This document shows, one piece after another, positions 26,484 to 37,582 of a stretch of DNA of 40,857 nucleotides (positions are counted from its first letter, which is position 1; the number at the start of each line of letters is the position of its first letter). Position numbers and translations under genes: made by a program. The notes below the pieces were generated by a model that was given only the letters and a program-made list of their open reading frames with translations, had not been told where the DNA came from and did not search any database. The stretch covers positions 1 to 40,857 of the forward strand of contig CAMJQS010000005.1 in assembly GCA_946408105.1 (NCBI GenBank), in the 5' to 3' direction. Source of the stretch: an uncultured Selenomonadales bacterium (GTDB taxonomy: Bacteria > Bacillota > Negativicutes > Selenomonadales > Selenomonadaceae).

Positions 26484-28520
26484 ATGGCAAAAATAAAAAA
26501 AGACCGGGCGTTCGTTCAAAATCGAATAATAAAGCTCGTCTTGCTGTTGTTGTTTTTAATGAGTATTGTCGTTTTCCGTTACGCTTGGCTGCAGCTCGTT
26601 CAAGGCAGCGAACTTTCCGAAAGAATGCGTTATCAAGTCGGGCACGATTATTCCGTTCAGTCGCCGCGCGGAGCAATCGTCGACAGGAACGGCCGCGAAC
26701 TCGCCGTGAGCACGATGACAAAATCTTTGTTCGTCGACCCGAACCACGTGGAAAATCCTCAACAGCTTGCCGAAGATTTATCGCCGCTGATAAACAAGAG
26801 CGTCGAAGATATTTTGGAGGATATAAAAGTCGGCGGCGGTTTCGTTTGGGTTAAGCGGCGGCTGGAGCAATCGGAATACGAAGCGATTCGTCTTTTGATT
26901 CGGGAGAAAGGTTACGCCGTGTGTCTCGGCTTCCGCGACGAGGCAAAAAGATATTATCCAAACGACGTGCTCGCCGCGAACGTTTTGGGCTTCGTCGGCA
27001 CGGACGACAAAGGCCTCGACGGAATCGAACAGGCTTTGGACAAATACATCAAGGGCGAAGTCACAGAGTCTTTCATCTACGCCGACACGCAGGAACGCCC
27101 GATACTCGAATCAATTTTTACGCCGCGCGGCTACCAGGGCGACAGGTGCAAGACGATTCAGCTTACGATTGACAGCGCGATTCAATTTATCGTCGAACAG
27201 GAACTTGATAGAGCAATGGCGGAGAACAGCCCGCTTGCGATAACTTGCATTGCAATGGATCCGCGCACGGGCGAAATTTTGGCTATGGCAAATCGTCCGA
27301 CGTACAATCCGAATCGTTTTTGGGATTACGACCAAGAAATTTGGAAAAATAAATCCGTCTCCTCGATTTACGAGCCGGGCTCGACCTTCAAAGCCGTGGT
27401 GGCGGGCGCGCTCTTGCAGGAAGGTATCGTCGCGCCCAATCAAGTTTTCGTTGACCCGGGCTACGTAATTTTTTCCGGCAAGAAAATTCAAAACTGGAAC
27501 GGCGCGAGCTTCGGCACGGTGACTTTCGCGGACGTGGTTAAGCAATCGCTCAACACAGGCTTTGCGATTTTCGGCTACGACTTGGGCGCGAAAAAGTTAA
27601 TCGAATACGCGCGGCTGTTCGGCTTCGGAGAAATTACGGGCATTGAACTTCCCGGCGAAGAGGCGGGCATTTTGTACGAGCCGCAAGATATGGTTGATTC
27701 GGATATCGCCACAATGTCAATCGGTCAGAGCATTGCCGTCACGCCGCTCCAACTGATAACTGCCTTTTGCGCCATTGCCAACGACGGAATTTTACTTAAG
27801 CCGTATATCGTCAAGGCAATTAAAAATGCGAACGGCTCCACTTACGCCGAAACGCACGTTAAAGAAGTTCGACGCACGATTGATTCGGCCACGGACAAGA
27901 CTTTGGTCGGCTTGCTTGAACAGGTCGTGGCGGCGGGCGGCGGCGGTAAAGCTTCAGTTCGCGGCTATCGTGTGGCGGGCAAGACGGGCACCGCGCAAAA
28001 AGTCAACGAATACGGCGGCGGCTACGACGAGGGAAAATATATTGCATCGTTTTGCGGCTTCGCGCCCGTGGAAAGTCCGCAAATCGCTCTGCTCGTCGTG
28101 ATTGACGAACCTTACGGAAGTTTTTACGGCGGACAGATTGCCGCGCCCGTTGCCGCCAGAATTTTTTCGCAGGTCTTCCGTTATTTGAGGATTGAACCTT
28201 CCGACGCGCCGCTCGGCCTCGACACGGACGATATCGGCGCGGATGTCGGCGTCGGCGACGCTTCAATCAGAGACTTGCCGCGCAGAGAAACTCCTAAAGA
28301 GCCTGAAACGAAAATCGAAACGCCAAAAGAACAACTCGCGCCCGAAGCCGCCCGCGTCCCGAATTTTTATGGCAAAAGTATTCGGGAATCGGCGCGCCTC
28401 GCGAACGAAGCGGGAATTTCTTTCACGGCGGAAGGTTCGGGCTTCGCGGTCAGTCAAAGTATCGGCGCGGGCGAAATCGTCGACAAAGGCACCACCGTCA
28501 AAGTTCAATTCACTCCGTAA
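26484..28520 (+). CDS. Class B penicillin-binding protein (FtsI/SpoVD-like) with C-terminal PASTA domain
   Basis: SPRGAIVDRNGRELA, YEPGSTFK (SxxK), GKTGTAQK (KTG), C-terminal VPNFYGKSIRESARLANEAG... Confidence 0.92.
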   Translation: MAKIKKDRAFVQNRIIKLVLLLLFLMSIVVFRYAWLQLVQGSELSERMRYQVGHDYSVQSPRGAIVDRNGRELAVSTMTKSLFVDPNHVENPQQLAEDLSPLINKSVEDILEDIKVGGGFVWVKRRLEQSEYEAIRLLIREKGYAVCLGFRDEAKRYYPNDVLAANVLGFVGTDDKGLDGIEQALDKYIKGEVTESFIYADTQERPILESIFTPRGYQGDRCKTIQLTIDSAIQFIVEQELDRAMAENSPLAITCIAMDPRTGEILAMANRPTYNPNRFWDYDQEIWKNKSVSSIYEPGSTFKAVVAGALLQEGIVAPNQVFVDPGYVIFSGKKIQNWNGASFGTVTFADVVKQSLNTGFAIFGYDLGAKKLIEYARLFGFGEITGIELPGEEAGILYEPQDMVDSDIATMSIGQSIAVTPLQLITAFCAIANDGILLKPYIVKAIKNANGSTYAETHVKEVRRTIDSATDKTLVGLLEQVVAAGGGGKASVRGYRVAGKTGTAQKVNEYGGGYDEGKYIASFCGFAPVESPQIALLVVIDEPYGSFYGGQIAAPVAARIFSQVFRYLRIEPSDAPLGLDTDDIGADVGVGDASIRDLPRRETPKEPETKIETPKEQLAPEAARVPNFYGKSIRESARLANEAGISFTAEGSGFAVSQSIGAGEIVDKGTTVKVQFTP

Positions 28521-28613
28521 AATTTTTTAGCCGTCCAAAATTTCAGGCGGCGATTTTTTTTGCGGGGATTTTTTTTCTGCGCGCTGTGATAAAATGTTTT
28601 CAAAAATTTTGGA

Positions 28614-29765
28614 GTGATGATTATGATTGACGTTAAAATTGATGACAATGACATCGCGAGGCTGTTGAACTTTTACAAACAGGAAAATTCCGAGCTCAAA
28701 GCACAAAATGAGGCTCTCCGCAATGAAATCACCGATTTGAAACGCCGCCTCGAAAATCTTCAAAGCAATGAGCAAAACGCCGCTGAACTGTCGGAAGACG
28801 ATAAAAGCAAACTCTTAGCTCAAAAAATAAATGAAGCTTGGGAACTTTTAAGCAGAAAAGATTATGAAGTCGCAATTAAACTTTGCAACGAGATTATCGG
28901 AATTAATCCGAATTATTATCGAGCGTACTTCAAGCGCGGCTTTGCTTATGACAATTTAGGAAAATACGAGCAAGCGATTCAAGATTACGACAAAGCTATC
29001 GAACTTAAGCCGAATTATACAAATGCTTATTTCAATCGCGGCAATGCTTATTATGATTTAAAGCAATACGAGCGGGCGATTCAAGACTACGACAAAGCTA
29101 TCGAACTTAAGCCGAATTATACAAATGCTTATTTCAATCGCGGCAATGCTTATTATGATTTAAAGCAATACGAGCGGGCGATTCAAGACTACGACAAAGC
29201 TATCGAACTCAAGCCGAATTATGCGGTTGCGTACTACAATCGCGGACTTGCTTATCGTCACTTAAAACAATACGAGTGGGCGATTGCCGATTTCAACAAG
29301 GTGCTTGAACTCAATCCGAATGATTATGCGGCGTACAACAATCGCGGTTATGCTTATTACAATTTAAAACACAAGAATCGCGGTTATGCTTATTACTATT
29401 TAAAACAATACGAGTGGGCTATTCAAGATTTCGACAAAGCTATCGAACTCAATCCGAATTATGCGGCGGCGTACAACAATCGCGGCAATGCTTATTACTA
29501 TTTAAAACAATACGAGCGGGCTATTCAAGATTACGATAAATATATCGAACTTAATCCGAATGATGATGCGGCTTACTACAATTACTGCAATGCTTGCGTT
29601 AGACAACACGAGCAGGCTATTCAAGATTACTCCAAGGCCATTGAACTCGACCCGAATGATGCGGAGGCGTACAATAATCGCGGCCTCGCTTATCAAAGTC
29701 TCGGTGACGAAGAAAAAGCTCAAGCCGACTTCGCAAAAGCAAAAGAACTCGGCTGCAACGACTGA
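28614..29765 (+). CDS. TPR-repeat protein
   Basis: About 8 TPR motifs AIQDYDKAIELKPNYTNAYFNRGNAYYDLKQYE. Confidence 0.9.
   Translation: MMIMIDVKIDDNDIARLLNFYKQENSELKAQNEALRNEITDLKRRLENLQSNEQNAAELSEDDKSKLLAQKINEAWELLSRKDYEVAIKLCNEIIGINPNYYRAYFKRGFAYDNLGKYEQAIQDYDKAIELKPNYTNAYFNRGNAYYDLKQYERAIQDYDKAIELKPNYTNAYFNRGNAYYDLKQYERAIQDYDKAIELKPNYAVAYYNRGLAYRHLKQYEWAIADFNKVLELNPNDYAAYNNRGYAYYNLKHKNRGYAYYYLKQYEWAIQDFDKAIELNPNYAAAYNNRGNAYYYLKQYERAIQDYDKYIELNPNDDAAYYNYCNACVRQHEQAIQDYSKAIELDPNDAEAYNNRGLAYQSLGDEEKAQADFAKAKELGCND
28986..29209 (+). repeat. Perfect tandem repeat, 102-bp period, inside the TPR gene
   Basis: Bases i and i+102 identical for i=28986-29107. Confidence 0.9.
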
Positions 29766-29784
29766 AATTATTTTAAGCAAAAAA

Positions 29785-29817
29785 AATCCTCCGCACGTCT
29801 CGGAGGATTAATTTTTT
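29785..29817. terminator. Bidirectional terminator AATCCTCCG-N7-CGGAGGATT
   Basis: Perfect 9-bp stem with A- and T-runs between convergent genes. Confidence 0.85.
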
Positions 29818-30702
29818 TAAAGCAGACGATTGCCCGTGTCGAAGTCGTACAAACTTTCCGCCTCGTCGATGATTTCTTCAAGCTCGGCGCGGGCGGAAAA
29901 TTTTTTCATGTTGCGCCAAAAATTTTCTCGGTGGACGACGACCGAACGAATGAACGCCGCCGCGTAGTCGGGAAAAATTTTTTCAGCGTCGAAGAGCCGC
30001 CAAAAATTTTTTACGCTGTCTTCCGTCGCAATGTCGTATTCGATTCGGTGAATGATTCTGGAAAATTCCGCGCGGACTTCGCTCGTGAACATCGACTTTA
30101 ACAGCGCAAGCTCCGGCATGGAACGCGACGCCCGCACCAACCAAAATTCCGTTTGCAAGTCGTCGTCGAAGTTGTCGAAGCCGCAAGTCAGCAGCCGCTC
30201 CAAAAATTTTGGCGGCGATTTTTTTTTCAGCGGCAAAAAATTTACTTCCTTGTAAAACGACGCGTAAAGCAGCCGCTCAAATTCCGTGCGCGTGTAAAGC
30301 CTCGAAACGATTCCGCCGAACGCGCCGCGCATTAATTTTTCCAAAACTTTCCAGTGGCGAATATTTCTGAAACTCGTCAGCCAACAGCCCGTCTGCTTTA
30401 TGTACTTTGAAAAGCCCGCCGCGATGTCTTGCGGGTTCGTGACGACCTCCAAAGTCAAGTCGCCGATAATCGCGTCGAAAAATTCTTCGGGGAAGGGCAG
30501 CCGCTCCTCGCGATAATCCAGATAAAAAATTTTCGCGGCGTCGGAAAAAAAATCTTCGTTCGCCGTGACAAAAAAAATTTCAGCCGCCGAAAATTTTTCG
30601 CGCAACTCTTCAAGGTACGAAAAACTTTCGACAACCAAAATTTTCTCGAAAAAATCTTCGCCGCTTAAAAAATTCATCAAGCTCGGTTTAATTTCTTCCA
30701 CG

Positions 30703-33140
<2,438 letters not shown>

Positions 33141-33164
33141 TTACTTAATTTTTCGTGCGATAGT

Positions 33165-34151
33165 TTACAAAGTTTCGAGTGCTTTTGAAAGTTGAAGTAT
33201 CAAATTGTCTTTGAAATTATTTGGTGAGTGAATTTTTATTTTATTGCAATGTTGTCGAAACCACCCGTAAAGTTGTTCGGTTTCGCCGACAAAAATCGTT
33301 GCGCGAAATTGTCGTTCGTCGCCGAAAGCTTTACCGGTCGGCGCAAGCCCTGCAATTTTGTTGTTCATGAACCGTTCAATAACTTTTTCGATAAAACTTT
33401 CCGGGAAACTGATTTTCAGTTCAATCGGAGGAGCGGAGCTGTTCATGTGTCGTCGGAGAGAGAAATTTTTTTCCGATTGAAAATCTTCTTCTTGAATTTC
33501 AATTTTGCTTATCAACTTCAACTTAAAATCTTTCGGCTCGTCGCAAACTTTTGCCGTCAAATACAGTTCGTCGTCTTTGCGGATTACGAAATACGGAGAC
33601 GCCGTGACTTCTTGCCAAGTTTCAATAAAGCTGTCTTGCTTCAAGTTGAATTTTATTTTCTTGCCTTCGACTATTGCTTTACAGATAATTTTAATTTTTG
33701 AGAGGATTGACTGCGTTGTTTCTCGTGGCTTGTCTTCAATTTTTATTTGCCGTTCAAAGCTGTAGAGAATTGAGCCGCCGTCTGTGTCGGTCGCAGATTT
33801 TAATCTGTCCAAAATGTTTTTCTTTTCGTCGACGCTCAGGCTTGCCGTTTGATAAATCGCTGCACCCAAGACGCTCGCGGCTGCCGTCGACAACAGGTGG
33901 TCTGCGTTATAGTAGCCTCGTTTGTTGTCCTCGTGCCGTTTTATTTTGTAGAGGCCGCTCGTTTCAAGGGCTTTAACTTGCCGGTGTATCGTCTGCAAGC
34001 TTAGCGGTTTTTCTTCCGGCTCGTCATTAAAAAGTTTTTTCCAAGACGATTCCACTTCGCTTTGAATTTGTCTTGCCGTCTTCGGAGCTTCACGGTCGCT
34101 TTTTTTCAAAGATTCCACCATGAGCACGTGTTTAATAAAATTGTCAGCCAT
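33165..34151 (-). CDS. WYL-domain transcriptional regulator
   Basis: N-terminal wHTH-like region; WYL-like core KIKFNL...EVTASPYFVIRKDDELYLTAK. Confidence 0.75.
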   Translation of the reverse strand: MADNFIKHVLMVESLKKSDREAPKTARQIQSEVESSWKKLFNDEPEEKPLSLQTIHRQVKALETSGLYKIKRHEDNKRGYYNADHLLSTAAASVLGAAIYQTASLSVDEKKNILDRLKSATDTDGGSILYSFERQIKIEDKPRETTQSILSKIKIICKAIVEGKKIKFNLKQDSFIETWQEVTASPYFVIRKDDELYLTAKVCDEPKDFKLKLISKIEIQEEDFQSEKNFSLRRHMNSSAPPIELKISFPESFIEKVIERFMNNKIAGLAPTGKAFGDERQFRATIFVGETEQLYGWFRQHCNKIKIHSPNNFKDNLILQLSKALETL

Positions 34152-34380
34152 AATGTCCTCCTGTGTGTTTGTCAAAGAGCAAATACTTACCTGCATAAAA
34201 TTTGATTGTGTTGCCAAAAAATTCATTGAATCGGTCGACGAAACTTTTTATACTACGCTTGAAAAAATTTTTACATGATACTTCAACCTCCCGCTTGTTC
34301 TTTTAAAACTAAACAAAACATATTTTACGTCAAAAATTTTTACTGTCAAGTCTTGTTGCCAAACGAAAGGAGAAGTCAAA

Positions 34381-34890
34381 ATGCATTTCAATTTCTTTAG
34401 GCCGATTTATTTTACCGTTGCAGATACGGATCCGCAAAATCCGCCGAAAACCTTCGAAGAGTTTCGGGAACGTTGCGACGATATTAAAAGAGAGATTCCC
34501 GCACAAGGCGATAACAAAAGTTTTGCCGAAAAGATTTTTACGTTTTTCAAAGATTGCGGATTAATCACACCGGCGAACGTAGCTTTCCTTAGTAACAGTT
34601 TCAGTTGCAGAAGAGAATTTTTTTATCCGATGAATCCTTTGGGCGGCGTCCTGCGCAAGGTCGGTTTATCGATGGGCAATCCCGCTAAATATTATTGCTC
34701 CAAGAACAGAGGGCGTGCCGTAGTTTGTGAGGGCGAGGTCTACTATATCTCAAACTACTGGTTCGACACCTCTGCCAACACGAACAAAGCCGAATTCTAT
34801 AATTGGGTCATTAACAGAGCTTTGGTTAATCTGGATGTGCCTCAGGATCTGCGAGCAAGAAAGCTTCTGTATAACCCTTATCAAATTTGA
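34381..34890 (+). CDS. Hypothetical protein, 169 aa, no recognised family
   Basis: SD gaaaggag before ATG; normal coding pattern. Confidence 0.7.
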   Translation: MHFNFFRPIYFTVADTDPQNPPKTFEEFRERCDDIKREIPAQGDNKSFAEKIFTFFKDCGLITPANVAFLSNSFSCRREFFYPMNPLGGVLRKVGLSMGNPAKYYCSKNRGRAVVCEGEVYYISNYWFDTSANTNKAEFYNWVINRALVNLDVPQDLRARKLLYNPYQI

Positions 34891-34944
34891 AATAAAAAAA
34901 TTTTTTCCCGTACATAAGTCCTCTGCATGGTTTATAATCAGCGC

Positions 34945-35118
34945 AGCAAAGGGGGAATGCTTATAGAGGAGCGGCGTTAAGGAACTCAAAGCGGAGCGGC
35001 TCCAAGCTCAAAAAGTAACTCCAAGGTCTTCATAGACTTTGACAAGGAGAATAACAATCTCCGAACGTGCAAGGCAGCGGGGGACGTCAAGCGGCGTCCC
35101 CGGCGGCTGCGAAAAAAA
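34945..35118 (+). ncRNA. Candidate structured RNA or leader upstream of the Sel1 operon
   Basis: TATAAT at 34933-34938; several consecutive hairpins; end-to-end complementarity CGCAGC/GCTGCG; GGGGACG/CGTCCCC hairpin near the 3' end. Confidence 0.4.
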
Positions 35119-35139
35119 TTTTAACGGAGGAAAAAAATT

Positions 35140-35601
35140 GTGAGAGAATCAATCAAACAATGGGCTGCGGCGGGCGACCCGAACGCAATGATTAAGCTCG
35201 CGGAAATTTATCTTGAGGAAGGCAAGATTGATGAGGCAAAAAATTTTTTGGAGCGGGCGGCAGAAAAAAATTATCGCCCTGCAGCAATGAAGCTCGCCAA
35301 AATTTTTCACGCGGAAGACAACTTGCCCCAAGCCGTCACGTTTTATAAAAAAGCCGTCGAACTCGGCGACGTGGAGGCAATGGACACACTGATTAAACTT
35401 TGCGCGGACGACAAAGAAATTTTGGATTTCGTGTTGGAGAACATCAATAAACGCTACGACGATATTTATAACACGGATATTGGCCGCGTGTTTTTCTTTG
35501 GCAGCATGAGAAATGAAGAATACACTCCGCAATACGGCGCGGCAGTCGAACGGCACAGAATCAGAAATAAAATTTTGCAACTTAAAAACAAGGAGGCTTG
35601 A
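35140..35601 (+). CDS. Sel1/TPR-like repeat protein, GTG start
   Basis: SD acggagg before GTG; EEGKIDEAKNFLERAAEKNYRPAAMKLAKIF. Confidence 0.8.
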   Translation: MRESIKQWAAAGDPNAMIKLAEIYLEEGKIDEAKNFLERAAEKNYRPAAMKLAKIFHAEDNLPQAVTFYKKAVELGDVEAMDTLIKLCADDKEILDFVLENINKRYDDIYNTDIGRVFFFGSMRNEEYTPQYGAAVERHRIRNKILQLKNKEA

Positions 35602-36938
35602 TGATGATAAACGAAAAATCTTTAATCAAAAAAGCTGAAGCGTGCGACATTGAATCGATTAAAGCTTTGGCGAAATATTACGACAAGAAGTCGGGACGCT
35701 GGACGGAAGAGCCGAAAGTCGGAGAGAGTGTCAGCATTAAAGAATTTTTCGCGAACGTGAACAGAGAAGAAGACGAACCTTTAAAAGAAAAAGCTTTTAA
35801 GTGGTTCATGAAAGGAGCCGAGCTTGGCGACCCCGAATGCATGTATGAAGTCGGCTACAGACTTTACGACAACATCGGTTGCGAAAAAAAAGCCTGGCCG
35901 GAAAACGGAATTGAGGCGTTCGATTGGTATTTAAAATCTGCGCAGGCCGGTCACGTGCCCGCAATGAGAATCACGGCTTACATGTACGGCGGGCTTGCCG
36001 TCGAAAAAAACGAGCCTGAAAGTTTTCGCTGGTATCTTAAAGCCGCCGAACTTGGCGATAAAATTTCCGCCGCCGAAGTTGCCAAATACTACGCGCTGGG
36101 AACGGGCACAGATAAAAATTTGGCGGAGGCCGATAAATGGCTGGCGACTCTCAACGACGAAGATTATCGCAATACGATTCACGAGCTGACGAAAGGGAAC
36201 AATCCCGATAAAATTATGTGGCTCGACAAACTGATTGCTTTGAACGACCCGCTTGCCATGAAGAACAAAGCCGACGTTTATGCAAAGGAGAAAAATTTTT
36301 CTGCGGCGTTGGAACTTTACATCAAAGCCGGCAAGAGTAAGCCCGGCAATTACAACACCGAAATTTTGGCGGAAGCTCTCGTTCAGGCCGGCAATATTTA
36401 CTACACCGGTGAAACAGGCGAACAAAACTTTGACAAGGCGTTGAAGTTCTATTCGATGGCGGCGCGCAAACGATATATCAAAGCCATGGTTCATTGCGGC
36501 AAGCTGCTTTACCAACGCGGAGAATTTGATGAGGCGGAAAAATATTTTTTCAAAGCTGCAACCAGGCGTGAAAATTTTATGTTCGTCAATCGAATCAATG
36601 CCGTCGCCCGCGAATACATGGGGCATATCTGTTCTCGGCGCGGCGACATGACGGGAGCTTATTGTTGGTATGCGTTGGCGGCGGAGGATTACAACAATCA
36701 GGCAATGAAGCTCAAAATGGCCGACGCTTACTTTTACGGCGACGGCGCGCCAAAAAATATTCAACGGGCTCTTGAGCTCTACAAGGAGGCGGGGCAGTAT
36801 CCGTCACATGAATATTATTTTGAGGCGCAGACGAAGCTCGCTTGGATTTACGAACTTGGGCAAGGCGTCGATAAGAATTCGGCTGAGGCGGAAGAACATT
36901 GGAAAAATTTGCGCGAACTTGATAAGGAGGAAGATTAA
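35598..36938 (+). CDS. Sel1-repeat protein
   Basis: Repeated AFKWFMKGAELGDPECMYEVGYRLYD / SFRWYLKAAELGDKISAAEVAKYYALG. Confidence 0.88.
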   Translation: MMMINEKSLIKKAEACDIESIKALAKYYDKKSGRWTEEPKVGESVSIKEFFANVNREEDEPLKEKAFKWFMKGAELGDPECMYEVGYRLYDNIGCEKKAWPENGIEAFDWYLKSAQAGHVPAMRITAYMYGGLAVEKNEPESFRWYLKAAELGDKISAAEVAKYYALGTGTDKNLAEADKWLATLNDEDYRNTIHELTKGNNPDKIMWLDKLIALNDPLAMKNKADVYAKEKNFSAALELYIKAGKSKPGNYNTEILAEALVQAGNIYYTGETGEQNFDKALKFYSMAARKRYIKAMVHCGKLLYQRGEFDEAEKYFFKAATRRENFMFVNRINAVAREYMGHICSRRGDMTGAYCWYALAAEDYNNQAMKLKMADAYFYGDGAPKNIQRALELYKEAGQYPSHEYYFEAQTKLAWIYELGQGVDKNSAEAEEHWKNLRELDKEED

Positions 36939-36940
36939 AC

Positions 36941-37501
36941 ATGGCTAAAAAATTTACTTTGATTCTCGACGACGGCGAAGTGAACATCAACGGCACCGAC
37001 GAGGAAATAAAAAAGGCGTTGAATGTTCTGGGCGATTTTCTTTTGGCGGACGATACGCTTCGTGCGGCAAACGTTCGGGTGTTGGTCGAAATTGCTCACT
37101 ACTTCAGAAACAGCGGCAAGGAAAATGCCGAAGATTGGGCGATTGCCAAAAAATTTTACACGGCGGCCGAAGAACTCGGCGACCCGGAAGCGTCGGACCT
37201 TCTGACGGACTTTTTTAAAAACCCGCTGATTGTCGAGGCGATGTGGTTGCGTGCGGCAGACAGGAATTCGCCTGCCCCCGTGAACAACTTGCAGGAAGGC
37301 TACGAAGAGCAGGCGGCTTATTGGCGGAAGAAAATCGCCGGCGAGACTGCCGCGGCGGACGACGAAGAAATTTTGAATTCCGGCCGCTTAACTTTCTTCA
37401 ACGTGTATAAGCGCGCCTTCGAGGGCGACTTGGACGCCATGAAAATTTGCTTGGAGTTCTGCGAGGAAGAACTTGCCTATTGGAATAAGCGCGATATCTG
37501 A
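36941..37501 (+). CDS. Sel1-repeat-related protein
   Basis: WAIAKKFYTAAEELGDPEASDLL; tight linkage with the preceding gene. Confidence 0.75.
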   Translation: MAKKFTLILDDGEVNINGTDEEIKKALNVLGDFLLADDTLRAANVRVLVEIAHYFRNSGKENAEDWAIAKKFYTAAEELGDPEASDLLTDFFKNPLIVEAMWLRAADRNSPAPVNNLQEGYEEQAAYWRKKIAGETAAADDEEILNSGRLTFFNVYKRAFEGDLDAMKICLEFCEEELAYWNKRDI

Positions 37502-37582
37502 TTAAAAATTTTTATCCGTGATAAAATTGCCGAGTGTTTTGCAAAGTTAAATGCTCGGCAAATTTTTTTGGAGGAATTAAAA

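Noticed and set aside
28986-29209. CRISPR-like repeat array
   Set aside because: 102-bp period in frame with TPR codons, no spacers; no CRISPR array seen in the window
33191-34287. 11-bp inverted match (gttgaagtatc / gatacttcaac) at the WYL gene 3' end and upstream region
   Set aside because: Short, AT-rich and 1.1 kb apart; compatible with chance
34945-35118. 6S RNA, SRP RNA or tmRNA at the Sel1 leader
   Set aside because: Folds by eye into serial hairpins rather than a rod; lacks the SRP GGAAGCAGC-type motif and tmRNA features; left as unclassified
35931-36764. 277-aa minus-strand ORF opposite the Sel1 gene
   Set aside because: Shadow ORF; the plus strand has a clear repeat protein
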